A stretch of DNA of 64,000 nucleotides, from contig NZ_JAERRA010000001.1 in NCBI RefSeq assembly GCF_016735685.1, positions 1,674,001 to 1,738,000 of the forward strand, written 5' to 3'. Numbering within the stretch: position 1 is the first letter of the stretch; the number at the start of each line of letters is the position of its first letter. The notes below the pieces were generated by a model that was given only the letters and a program-made list of their open reading frames with translations, was not told the DNA's origin and ran no database searches. This DNA comes from Piscinibacter lacus (GTDB lineage: Bacteria; Pseudomonadota; Gammaproteobacteria; Burkholderiales; Burkholderiaceae_C). This document shows, piece by piece, positions 1 to 8,426 of the stretch. The position numbers and the translations under genes are program-made.

Positions 1-1
1 C

Positions 2-388
2 GCGGCGGCCGGTACGACTCCGGCGGCGCCGGCAGCGCAGGCGGCACTCAACGCGGCCTGGCAGGCCGTTGTCGAGCAGGCGTTGGAAGCGCTTGCGCCG
101 GGGCTCAAGCAACTGGCCCAGTCCGGCGCATCGCTGCCCGAAGTGGGCCTGGAGCTGGTAGACGCCAAGGGGCGCGTCTCGGCGGATTGCGAGCTGGCAT
201 GGGTGCAGGAGAAGGTCGTCGTCCTGCGCTCCGACCAGGCCGACCTCGTCGAGCTGTGGGGCGCGGAGAACTGGAAGGTCGTGCTACTGGACGAGGCCAT
301 GAACCTTGTCGTGGGCGCACCGTGGTCTGTGGCCGCTGCTGCGAGCCTCGGTCTGGAACTCAATGTGAATGAAGGAGGGGCAGCGTGA
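2..388 (+). CDS. C-terminal end of a protein cut by the window edge (possible helicase/nuclease tail)
   Basis: The frame is open from base 2 without a stop, so this is the tail (about 128 residues) of a longer protein that begins outside the window; an internal TTG at 83 is unlikely to be the true start. An Ala/Pro-rich linker is followed by a compact alpha/beta segment containing the phrases VGLELVD, CELAWVQEKVVVL and ENWKVV. The ELAW...KVVVL...W.V pattern recalls the small PD-(D/E)XK-like tails found on large DEAD/DUF1998 helicases of defence islands, but that is a memory-based inference. The stop TGA (386-388) overlaps the GTG start of the next gene, so the two are translationally coupled. 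Function unproven. Confidence 0.5.
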   Translation, partial: AAAGTTPAAPAAQAALNAAWQAVVEQALEALAPGLKQLAQSGASLPEVGLELVDAKGRVSADCELAWVQEKVVVLRSDQADLVELWGAENWKVVLLDEAMNLVVGAPWSVAAAASLGLELNVNEGGAA

Positions 389-2490
389 GCCTCAAACCCA
401 AAGTGGCTTTGTCGCAGGACTTCCTGCTGCAACTCTCGAAGCTCCCATCCAGCGTTCACTCCAAGGTGATGAAGTGGGCCATCCAGTTCCAGTCGGACCC
501 GACCAGCCCCGGCATCAACTACGAGTACATCAACGGTGCCCGTGACCCGAACCTGAAGTCGGTGCGCCTCGACCGCGACTGGCGCGGCATCGTGTTCAAG
601 CCCAACAGCGGGGACGTCTACGTGCTGCTGTACGTGGACCATCACGACGATGCCTACCGTTGGGCCGAGAACCGCAAGCTGGCCATCAACCCGGTGACGG
701 GAGCGATGCAGATGGTCATCATCGAAAGCGTCGCTGCAGTCGAGGCAGCTCCCGCACAACCAACACCGGCGGCAAAGGCGGTCCAAGCGCAGACGGCTGA
801 GGCGCAATTGCCGCTGTTTGGCGGACTTGAGGACCGCGAATTGCTGAGCCTGGGCGTGCCAGAGGAGATGTTGGCCGAGGTGCGGCACCTTACGTCAGAA
901 CCTGAATTGGACGCGCTGCAGGGCCGCCTGCCGGTGGAAGGCTACGAAGGGCTGTTCCTTGTCGCAGCGGGCGACACCGTCAGTCAGGTGCTGAATGCGC
1001 GCGAGACCCGGGTGGACCGTAAGGTCGACACGTCCGACTTCGCGGCGGCCCTGGCGACCCCGGAATCACAGTCACGCTTTGTCATCGTCGACGACGACGA
1101 GGCCATGCTGGCCATCATGAACGCGCCGCTGGCCCAGTGGCGCGTGTTTCTGCACCCGACCCAGCACAAGCTGGCCTCCGGCGACCGCAGTGGCCCGGTG
1201 CGGGTGCTGGGCGGTGCCGGCACAGGCAAGACGGTCCTTGCCATGCACCGTGCGCGATGGCTGGCCGACAACCGCACGCTGGATGGCAAGAAGGTGCTGT
1301 TCACGACCTTCACCAAGAACCTGGCGAGCGACATCGAGCAGAACCTGCGCACGCTGTGCGGCAGCGCCACCCTCGCCAAGCTGGAGGTGCGCAACCTGGA
1401 CGCCTGGGTGCACGGCTTCATGCGCAGCCGCAAGCTGGAGCACCGCATCGTCTACGACCGCAAGCAGGACGCCGCCCTGCAGGCCTGGCAGGCCGCCATG
1501 GCGGTGCGCGACACCACGCTGGACCTGCCGGACAACTTCTATGAGTTGGAGCTTGAGCAGGTCGTGTTGGCCCAGGGCATCACGACACGCGACCAGTATC
1601 GAACGGCGCGCCGCACTGGCCGTGAGAGCGTGCTGAGCCGCACCAAGCGCGATGCCGTGTGGCCGGTATTCGAGGAGTACCGCGGCCAGCTTAGCTCACG
1701 AAAGCTCAAGGAGGTCGACGACGCCTATCGAGAGATTGCTGAACTGCTGCTTGCCGAGGACAGCCATGCCTCGGCGTACAGCGCCATCGTCATCGACGAG
1801 ACGCAAGACCTGGGACCGCAGGCATTGAAGCTGCTTCGCGCCATGATTCCCGCAGGCGCCAACGACCTGTTCTTCGTCGGCGATGGTCACCAACGCATCT
1901 ACAGCCGGCACCGCGCCGCGATGAGCAAGTGCGGCATCGACATCCGGGGACGAGCCCGCAAGCTTTACCTGAACTACCGGACAACCGACGAAATTCGCCG
2001 GCAGGCAGTGGCCCTGCTCGAGGGTTGCGAGGTTGACGACCTCGACGATGGCCACGACGAGACGCGGCGCTACAAATCGCTGTCGCATGGCCCGGCACCG
2101 AGTGTTGTCACAGCTGACGGCCTTGAGGCCGCCGCGGTTCAGGTCGTCGCCTTCATCAAGGCGTTTCGGGCAGCAAAAGGCGATGCCGACGCACCGTCAG
2201 TGTGCGTCATCGCTTCAAGCGAGAAGAACCGCGAGGCATTGGCCAAGCAGGTCCAGAGTGCCGGCCTCACGTGCCTGACCATCACGGCGCAGGCCAATCA
2301 CTCGGACAGCCGCAACGTGGTGCACTTTGCGACCATGCATAGGGCTAAAGGGTTGGAATTCGATGCGGTCGTCGTTGTCGCCCCGGAGTCGTACTTCGGA
2401 ACGCCTGACCAGACCAGTAGCCAGCGAAAGTTGCTGTACGTGGCTTTGACGCGAGCCAAGCGAAGCGCAGCATTGATTCGGTTGAACTGA
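385..2490 (+). CDS. RelE-like domain fused to UvrD/Rep-type DNA helicase
   Basis: A 701-residue superfamily 1A helicase that should unwind DNA with ATP. GTG start at 385, with an AGGAGGGG ribosome site just upstream and overlap with the previous stop. Residues 1-105 resemble the RelE/ParE toxin fold (basic, with VRLDRDWRGIV and LLYVDHHDDAYRWA); residues about 110-255 are a linker and small domain; the helicase fills the rest. Visible motifs are Walker A GGAGTGKT (276-283, K282), Walker B IDETQD (D471, E472), NYRTT near 530, the motif V region FATMHRAKGLEFD near 650, and motif VI YVALTRAKR near the C-terminus. Related RelE-UvrD fusions occur in defence islands. Whether the N-terminal part cuts RNA, acts as a sensor or only binds is unknown. 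Helicase call firm; toxin-like domain fairly likely. Confidence 0.85.
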   Translation: MSLKPKVALSQDFLLQLSKLPSSVHSKVMKWAIQFQSDPTSPGINYEYINGARDPNLKSVRLDRDWRGIVFKPNSGDVYVLLYVDHHDDAYRWAENRKLAINPVTGAMQMVIIESVAAVEAAPAQPTPAAKAVQAQTAEAQLPLFGGLEDRELLSLGVPEEMLAEVRHLTSEPELDALQGRLPVEGYEGLFLVAAGDTVSQVLNARETRVDRKVDTSDFAAALATPESQSRFVIVDDDEAMLAIMNAPLAQWRVFLHPTQHKLASGDRSGPVRVLGGAGTGKTVLAMHRARWLADNRTLDGKKVLFTTFTKNLASDIEQNLRTLCGSATLAKLEVRNLDAWVHGFMRSRKLEHRIVYDRKQDAALQAWQAAMAVRDTTLDLPDNFYELELEQVVLAQGITTRDQYRTARRTGRESVLSRTKRDAVWPVFEEYRGQLSSRKLKEVDDAYREIAELLLAEDSHASAYSAIVIDETQDLGPQALKLLRAMIPAGANDLFFVGDGHQRIYSRHRAAMSKCGIDIRGRARKLYLNYRTTDEIRRQAVALLEGCEVDDLDDGHDETRRYKSLSHGPAPSVVTADGLEAAAVQVVAFIKAFRAAKGDADAPSVCVIASSEKNREALAKQVQSAGLTCLTITAQANHSDSRNVVHFATMHRAKGLEFDAVVVVAPESYFGTPDQTSSQRKLLYVALTRAKRSAALIRLN

Positions 2491-2858
2491 TTGGTTGAGT
2501 CAGAAGCGCTGGCGTCGTGCCGCAACAATGGGCACGCGTTGTGATGGCGTTCAGACGAAGGGACACGACGCCTGTCCGAGCTGAATGGTCAACTCTTGCA
2601 TCGGTGCCGTCGAGGTGGCGGACATGTCGTGGTCCAGGGCTGCCGCGAAGTGGTCTCCTGTAGTTCTAGCTACCTAAGGGGGCTGCTGCCGCCAGGGCAC
2701 TAGCGCCGACACAAGGGGCAAGCAGCAGGCGCAGCAGATTGCGCTGAAGAACCAGGATGAGGTGAGGCAATTCCTGGCCGCCGTAGGTGCGGCGTAGGCC
2801 AACAACGAGTCTAGTCGCGGGCGTGCCGCGCGGTGGCGACTGAAGGGGGAGCAAAGGC
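2491..2858 (+). other. 368-bp gap with a short protein-like remnant
   Basis: No full gene is visible between the helicase and the nuclease gene. A frame from 2678 to the TAG at 2795-2797 encodes about 39 residues, ending in a plausible amphipathic helix (KQQAQQIALKNQDEVRQFL), with no start codon or ribosome site. It could be the tail of a deleted gene. The last 20 bases carry the GGGGGAG ribosome site of the next gene. The gap breaks what would otherwise be a tight operon. Confidence 0.3.
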
Positions 2859-4151
2859 GTGTTGAAGTTCATCCATGCGGCGGACATCCATCTGGACAGC
2901 CCGCTCAACGGCCTAGCTGCCTACCCGGACGCCCCGGCCGCGCAATTGCGCAGTGCCACGCGCGATGCGCTGACGGCCCTGGTCGACAAGGCCCTGGAAG
3001 AGGAGGTCGACTTCCTCGTCATCGCCGGCGACCTCTATGACGGCACCTGGCGGGACTACAACACCGGCATCTTCTTCTGCAAGGAGATGGGGCGCCTCAG
3101 GCGCGCGGGCATCCCGGCCTACGTGCTGTTCGGCAATCACGACGCCGAAAGCGAGATGACGCGCAAGTTGGCGCTGCCGGACAACGTCAAGACCTTCGGC
3201 GCCAACATGCCGCAGACCTTCGACGTGCCCGAGTTGGGCGTGGCCTTGCACGGGCACAGCTTCAAGCACAAGGAGACCACTGACAACCTGGCGGTGCACT
3301 ATCCCGCGCCCGTGGCCGGACGCTTCAACATCGGGGTGCTGCACACCGCGCTGGAAGGCAACGCCGCCCATGCGACCTATGCCCCGTGCCGCATCGATGA
3401 GCTGCATGCGCGCGGCTATCAGTACTGGGCGCTGGGCCATGTGCACGAGTTTGCGCAGTGGACGGGCGCCACGACCATCGTGTTTCCCGGCAACCTGCAG
3501 GGCCGCAATGTGCGTGAGTGCGGCCGGCGAGGCGCCGTGCTGGTGACCGTCGACGACGAAGGCCATCCGGAGGTCGAACGCATCTTCATCGACATCCTGC
3601 GCTGGGAGCACCTGGAGGTGGATGCCAGCGACTGCCGCTCGATGGCCGAGGTGTCGCTGCACATCGGCCGGGCCTTCGAAACCGTGCTGGCCACCGACCC
3701 CCACGTGCCGCGCGCCGTGCGCGTGACGGTCACGGGAAAGACCGACGCCCATGGCCAGCTGTTCGGCCTCGAGCAGCAACTGCGCAGCCAGGCATTGGCC
3801 CACATTGCCAGCCTGGGCAATGAGCGCCTGTGGCTGGAGAAGGTCTGCCTTCGAACGTCGCCACACCTGGACACCAGCGCTATCCACCAGCGCATGGACG
3901 CGTTCTCGGACCTGCAAGCCATCGTCGGCGCGGCCATCACCGACCCGGATTTCAACCAGAGCCTGCAGACCGAGCTGATGTCCTTCATCAACAAGGTGCC
4001 GGCCGAGGTGCAGGCGCACCTGCCGGTGCTCGAGCAGGTTCGTCAGGGCGACCTTGCGAGCCTGATGGATGAGGTGGCGCCTGGCCTGCTGGCGCACTTG
4101 GCGCATCAGGCAAATCACGCACACCAGGCGAATCAGGGGCAGGGGGAGTAA
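2859..4151 (+). CDS. SbcD/YhaO-like metallophosphoesterase exonuclease
   Basis: A 430-residue calcineurin-like phosphoesterase of the SbcD/Mre11 family, expected to be the Mn-dependent nuclease partner of the SbcC-like ATPase encoded 3 bases downstream. The metal-binding motifs are present in order: AADIH (D9, H11), GDLYDG (D58), GNHD (N93, H94), H162 in GVLHT, and GHVH (H194, H196). The C-terminal 200 residues form the capping/partner-binding part. GTG start at 2859, with GGGGGAG upstream; TTG at 2862 is an alternative. The opening resembles the YhaO subgroup rather than housekeeping SbcD. Family knowledge: such pairs process DNA ends and hairpins. In this setting a role in attacking foreign DNA is inferred. 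Confidence 0.88.
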   Translation: MLKFIHAADIHLDSPLNGLAAYPDAPAAQLRSATRDALTALVDKALEEEVDFLVIAGDLYDGTWRDYNTGIFFCKEMGRLRRAGIPAYVLFGNHDAESEMTRKLALPDNVKTFGANMPQTFDVPELGVALHGHSFKHKETTDNLAVHYPAPVAGRFNIGVLHTALEGNAAHATYAPCRIDELHARGYQYWALGHVHEFAQWTGATTIVFPGNLQGRNVRECGRRGAVLVTVDDEGHPEVERIFIDILRWEHLEVDASDCRSMAEVSLHIGRAFETVLATDPHVPRAVRVTVTGKTDAHGQLFGLEQQLRSQALAHIASLGNERLWLEKVCLRTSPHLDTSAIHQRMDAFSDLQAIVGAAITDPDFNQSLQTELMSFINKVPAEVQAHLPVLEQVRQGDLASLMDEVAPGLLAHLAHQANHAHQANQGQGE

Positions 4152-4154
4152 GCG

Positions 4155-7100
4155 ATGCGCCTGCGACGACTCCAGCTCCTGCGCTACGGCAAGTTCACCG
4201 ACACCGAGGTCGACCTGCCGCGCGCGGAACACGACTTCCACTTCATCGTCGGCCCCAACGAGGCCGGCAAGTCCACGCTGCGCGGCGCCATTGGCGACCT
4301 GCTCTTTGGGCTGCCGCTTCGCTCGGGGCCCATGGCGTTCCTGCATCCGCAACCGGACCTGCGTCTGGGGGCGACAGTCGAGCACGGGCAGCAGGCGTTG
4401 GACTTCTTCCGCATCAAGGCCAACAAGGCAACCTTGCGCGACGCCGCAGATGCCCCACTGGCCGACGACGCGTTGTCGCCGTTCATGGACGCGGCCGACC
4501 GCGACTTCTTCGAGCAGATGTTCGGGCTCGACCATGGCCAGTTGGTCAAGGGGGGCGAGAGCATCCTGGATGCGTCCGAGGAAGTCAGCCAGGTGCTGTT
4601 CCAGTCCGCCGCGGGCATCGACAGCCTGGGCAAGGTGCGCGACGCACTGACCGCCGAGGCCGACAAACTCTGGGCGCCGCGGGCGGCGGCCTCTCGCACG
4701 TATTACGCCGCCAGCAGCCGCTGGGAGGATGCCAGCCGCAACGTCAAGCAGCTGGCCGTCAGAACCAAGGTCTGGACCGAGGCGCGCGCCGCGCTAACGG
4801 ATGTCGAGTCCCGCATCGAGGCCGCCAACGCGCGGCGCACAGACCTGCAGGCCGTTCGCGGCCGGCTGGAGCGGATTCGTCGACTGGCGCCTAGCGTTCA
4901 CGCGCTCAACGAGACCACGGCCGCGCTGGCGCAACTCGGCGATGTGTTGGAGCTGCCCGCCGATGCCGGCAAGCAGTTGAGCGAGGGCATGGCGGCGCTG
5001 TCACGCGCGGAGACGGTGGCCGAGCAGCGTGCCAGCGATGTGACGCGATTGGCGGCCCAGTGCGAGGGCCTGGTCTTTGACGGCGGATTGCTGGCGCACA
5101 AGGAAGGCATCGAAGTACTGCAGGCGTTCTCTCAACGCGTGCAGGACCACTACGACGACCTCGATGTGCAGCAGCGGGCCCACGACCAGCTCCTGGCGTT
5201 GGCCCAGGCGGATGCCGCTGAGCTGGGATGGCCCGCCGACGAGACGGCCTTGCGCGCCACGCTGCCGCACCCGCTGGTGGTTCGCGAGGTGCAGCGGCTG
5301 GTGACGGCGCACGGCGAGTGCGTGCAGTCGCTGCGCAGCGCGCAGCAGGCGGTCAAGGACAAACGCGCCGAGAGGGCCGACGCGGAGGCAGAGCTCCAGC
5401 GGCTTGCACCGGACGAAGTGTCGCCCGCGCTGCGCGCAGCGCTGTCAGCCGCGCAGGCCTCCCGGAATACGGCCGCGACGCAATCTCGTCTTGACCTGGG
5501 GGTGGCCGCTGCCGAGCGCGCACTGGACGCCGCCTTGGCGGCTCTGGGTCCGCGTGCCGGCGATGTCGCCTCGTTGCAGCGGATGGCAGCGCCGGCGGCT
5601 GCACGCCTGTCCGGCCTGGTGGCCGAGCGGCAGCGATTGGTGTCGGCGCGCGATGCCGCCGCCGAGCGAGAGGCCGAAGCGAAGGCTGCGCTCGACACCG
5701 CGCAATTGGCTGTGGGGCAGTTTGAGGCGGCGGGGCATGTCGTGACCGGGACAGAGGTCCGTGACGCGCGTGTGGACCGCGACAAGGCCTGGTCGTCCAT
5801 CAGGGATGGCGCCGTGGCGCTGGCCCTCGGCGCGCCAGCCCTTGACGCCGCCATGGCCCTGGCAGATGAACTGGTCGACACCCAGCTGGGCTCGGTCAAC
5901 GAGGCTGCGCGGCTTCAAAGCCTGCGTCAGCAGGCGGAACGTCTGGGGCTGGCGCTGGCACAAAGCCAGTCGTCCTTGGCACGCAAGGCGCAGGAGCTCG
6001 GGCAGTTCGACCAGCAGTGGGCCGATGAGGTGGACGCACTGGGGCTGGCAGGCCTGGCCCCGGGCGCGGCACAAGATTGGTTCGCCAAGCGGGAGACAGC
6101 CCTGTCCGCCGCCTCATCGCTGGACGACAAGCGCGCCGAACGCGACCAGGAGAAGCGGGCTTCTGACGCTGTCGGCAGTGCCTTGAGGACGGCCTTGGCG
6201 TCGGCAGGCGTGAGCCTGGCCGATGGCGCGTCGCTGTTGGCCTTGGTGGAGCAGGCGGAAGCGCATGTCGCCAGGATGGATGCAGCCGTCACGCGCCGGG
6301 AGCTTCTGGCGCAGCGGCTTCAGGCCGCCGCCAGCGTGGTGCGGGACCTGGAGGCCGCGGCTGCAGACGCTGAAGCAGCGCACACGACATGGCAGACATC
6401 CTGGGCCACCGCGCTGGCGGCGGCAGGCCTGACGGCCTACGTGAAGTCTGTCGACGATGCCGAGCAGGCCCAGCTGTTGGTGGAGCGGGTGCGAGCCAAC
6501 CTGACGCAATCTGCCGCCACCAAGCGGGACCGCATCGACACCATGCGCGCGGACCTGGCCAGGTTCGAGGCCATGGCGCAGGCGCTGGTGACGCGACTTG
6601 GCCAGGGCGAGCTGGCCAGCGCGACGGCGCGGGACGTGGTGCGGGCGCTGGTTCCGTCACTGCGCGAGGCCGAAGCCGCCCAGCAACGCCGCGCGGCGGC
6701 ACAGGACGCGTTGCAGGCGGCACGTGAGAACCTGCTTCAGGCACAGCAAGAAGTGCAACGCGTGCATGCGAGCGTCGGGCCGCTGCTGGCCGCTGCCGGT
6801 GTCGAGACATTGGCGGCGGCGATACCGCTGGTCGAGTGCTCCGACCGACGCCGTCAACTCTTGGCCGAGGCGCACAACACACGGACCAACCTGGCCAAGG
6901 ACGCCGAAGGTTTGACGCTGGATGCCGTGCTGGCGGAGGTCCAAAGCTGCGACCTGGCTAAGTTGCCGGTGGACCTGGCGGGCGCCAACGAATCACTGGA
7001 GACCCTGCAGGCCGAGCATGTCCGGTTGGCGGAAGAGCGCCTCGCCGCGCAGCAGGCACTGGATGCCATCGACGGGCGCACCGACGCGGCATCCGCGGAA

Positions 7101-7625
7101 TCGCAGCGGCAAGAGGCCTTGGCCGACATGGTGGAGGCGTCGGAGCGCTACCTGAAGGTCGCCACAGCCGTGCGGCTGCTGGGATGGGCCATCGACCGTT
7201 ACCGGGACGAGAAGCAAGGCCCGATGCTCGCGCGTGCTGGCAGCATCTTCAGGCAACTGACCCTCGGCCGGTACACCAAGCTGTTCGTCGACTACGACAA
7301 GACGCCGGTGAGCCTGTCAGCGCATCATGCCGATGGGCGGCAGGTCGAGGTGTCCGGGTTGAGCGAAGGCACCCGCGACCAGCTCTACCTCGCCCTCCGG
7401 TTGGCGGCACTTGAGTTGCACCTGCAGAAGGCCAAACCGCTGCCGTTCATCGCCGATGACCTGTTCATCAACTTCGACGACGAGCGGTCCACCGCGGGGC
7501 TGGAGGCCTTGCGCGAGCTGTCCACGCGTACCCAGGTGCTTTTCCTGAGCCATCACGACCACCTCTTGCCGCGGGTGAAGTCGGTCTTCGGCGATGGTGT
7601 CAATGTCGTGAAGCTGCAGCGATGA
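4155..7625 (+). CDS. SbcC/YhaN-like SMC-type ATPase
   Basis: An 1156-residue ABC/SMC-type ATPase with the split nucleotide-binding fold of SbcC/Rad50. The Walker A GPNEAGKS is at 33-40 (K39); the middle 800 residues are Ala/Glu/Gln/Arg-rich with coiled-coil character; the C-terminal lobe has the signature SGLSEGTRDQLY (1067-1078), Walker B FIADD (D1101, D1102) and an H-loop LSHHDH near 1131. The SEGTRDQLY form and ending are typical of YhaN-like proteins. No zinc-hook CxxC was noticed at the coiled-coil tip, also typical of YhaN rather than SbcC. It starts 3 bases after the nuclease stop, so the pair is surely co-expressed and probably forms one complex. No further gene is fused or broken here. 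Confidence 0.88.
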   Translation: MRLRRLQLLRYGKFTDTEVDLPRAEHDFHFIVGPNEAGKSTLRGAIGDLLFGLPLRSGPMAFLHPQPDLRLGATVEHGQQALDFFRIKANKATLRDAADAPLADDALSPFMDAADRDFFEQMFGLDHGQLVKGGESILDASEEVSQVLFQSAAGIDSLGKVRDALTAEADKLWAPRAAASRTYYAASSRWEDASRNVKQLAVRTKVWTEARAALTDVESRIEAANARRTDLQAVRGRLERIRRLAPSVHALNETTAALAQLGDVLELPADAGKQLSEGMAALSRAETVAEQRASDVTRLAAQCEGLVFDGGLLAHKEGIEVLQAFSQRVQDHYDDLDVQQRAHDQLLALAQADAAELGWPADETALRATLPHPLVVREVQRLVTAHGECVQSLRSAQQAVKDKRAERADAEAELQRLAPDEVSPALRAALSAAQASRNTAATQSRLDLGVAAAERALDAALAALGPRAGDVASLQRMAAPAAARLSGLVAERQRLVSARDAAAEREAEAKAALDTAQLAVGQFEAAGHVVTGTEVRDARVDRDKAWSSIRDGAVALALGAPALDAAMALADELVDTQLGSVNEAARLQSLRQQAERLGLALAQSQSSLARKAQELGQFDQQWADEVDALGLAGLAPGAAQDWFAKRETALSAASSLDDKRAERDQEKRASDAVGSALRTALASAGVSLADGASLLALVEQAEAHVARMDAAVTRRELLAQRLQAAASVVRDLEAAAADAEAAHTTWQTSWATALAAAGLTAYVKSVDDAEQAQLLVERVRANLTQSAATKRDRIDTMRADLARFEAMAQALVTRLGQGELASATARDVVRALVPSLREAEAAQQRRAAAQDALQAARENLLQAQQEVQRVHASVGPLLAAAGVETLAAAIPLVECSDRRRQLLAEAHNTRTNLAKDAEGLTLDAVLAEVQSCDLAKLPVDLAGANESLETLQAEHVRLAEERLAAQQALDAIDGRTDAASAESQRQEALADMVEASERYLKVATAVRLLGWAIDRYRDEKQGPMLARAGSIFRQLTLGRYTKLFVDYDKTPVSLSAHHADGRQVEVSGLSEGTRDQLYLALRLAALELHLQKAKPLPFIADDLFINFDDERSTAGLEALRELSTRTQVLFLSHHDHLLPRVKSVFGDGVNVVKLQR

Positions 7626-7784
7626 CCACTGCGCGGCTCGGCAAGGGCGTGTGGGTCCTGCGGTCGGTCGTGGCTTGGGAGACGCGTGTTCCTGACCTGG
7701 CTGATGCCGGCTAGCTGTGATGGGCCGCTGGCCGACAAGTTCCTGGCGTGCCGCGTCAGTCAGCCCTCAAGCTGGCTTCACGAT

Positions 7785-7873
7785 TGCCGATATCGGCAGT
7801 TCACCGCGGCTGCGCGCAGCTGAGGTGACGGCATGAGGGTGATGCTTCCTGCTGCTGGACCTGAGCTCAGGTC
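7785..7873. promoter_or_regulatory. Cluster of three perfect palindromes upstream of 7913 gene
   Basis: The 287-bp gap after the ATPase gene holds three exact palindromes: TGCCGATATCGGCA (7785-7798), GCTGCGCGCAGC (7809-7820) and GACCTGAGCTCAGGTC (7858-7873). The last ends 39 bases before the ATG at 7913. They may be operators for a dimeric repressor. No T-run follows, so a terminator is unlikely. The gap contains no coding sequence I can support. Confidence 0.35.
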
Positions 7874-7912
7874 GTCCCGTCGCTTCCGTACACCTCAGAA
7901 AGAAGACCCGCC

Positions 7913-8350
7913 ATGATGTTCCTGTTCAACGGCATCCGCGCCGAAGTGGAGCCTGTTCCCAAGAAGAAGGGCTGGTACCAGCTCACTGGAAAGCACATCG
8001 AACGTTGGACGATGGACGTCAGCGACACCTTGGGCGACCTGCGCGGCTCAGGCATCAAGGTCGACTTCCAGGCGAAAGTCATGGGAATCCATGACCGGGA
8101 GCCCGAAATCGCACTGCACGACCCCCGGTTCAACGAGGAGAACAACCCGGAGCACGGCGCCACCTTCGGCGTCTATACCGCGGCCGGTCGCACATACATG
8201 CTGATGGCCGTCAATCAAGCCGAGTACGTCATCTTCCGCTTCTTGTGTCCTCACGAGGCCGGCGACGACGGAGAATTCGACCCCATCAGCGAATACCGCA
8301 TTGATGTGCCGGCCAGCAAGGCGAAGCGTCCCAAGAAGGTCGCAGCCTGA
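7913..8350 (+). CDS. Conserved-looking hypothetical protein, 145 aa
   Basis: I do not recognise the family. The ATG at 7913 (ATGATG) gives a soluble, charged protein with no signal peptide or membrane segment. It has a basic N-terminal stretch (PVPKKKGW), a middle beta-rich part and a Lys-rich tail (KAKRPKKVAA). Codon use looks normal for the element, so it is probably a real gene. It lies 287 bp after the SbcC-like gene and 76 bp before the HNH-like gene, all on the same strand, so it may belong to either unit. It could be an accessory or nucleic-acid-binding protein; function unknown. Confidence 0.6.
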   Translation: MMFLFNGIRAEVEPVPKKKGWYQLTGKHIERWTMDVSDTLGDLRGSGIKVDFQAKVMGIHDREPEIALHDPRFNEENNPEHGATFGVYTAAGRTYMLMAVNQAEYVIFRFLCPHEAGDDGEFDPISEYRIDVPASKAKRPKKVAA

Positions 8351-8426
8351 CCGGGCGGCGTGCCGCACTGCGAGCGCCGCGGCGGAAACCGCGCCGCGGG
8401 AAAATACGTCGACCGCAGAACCAGTC

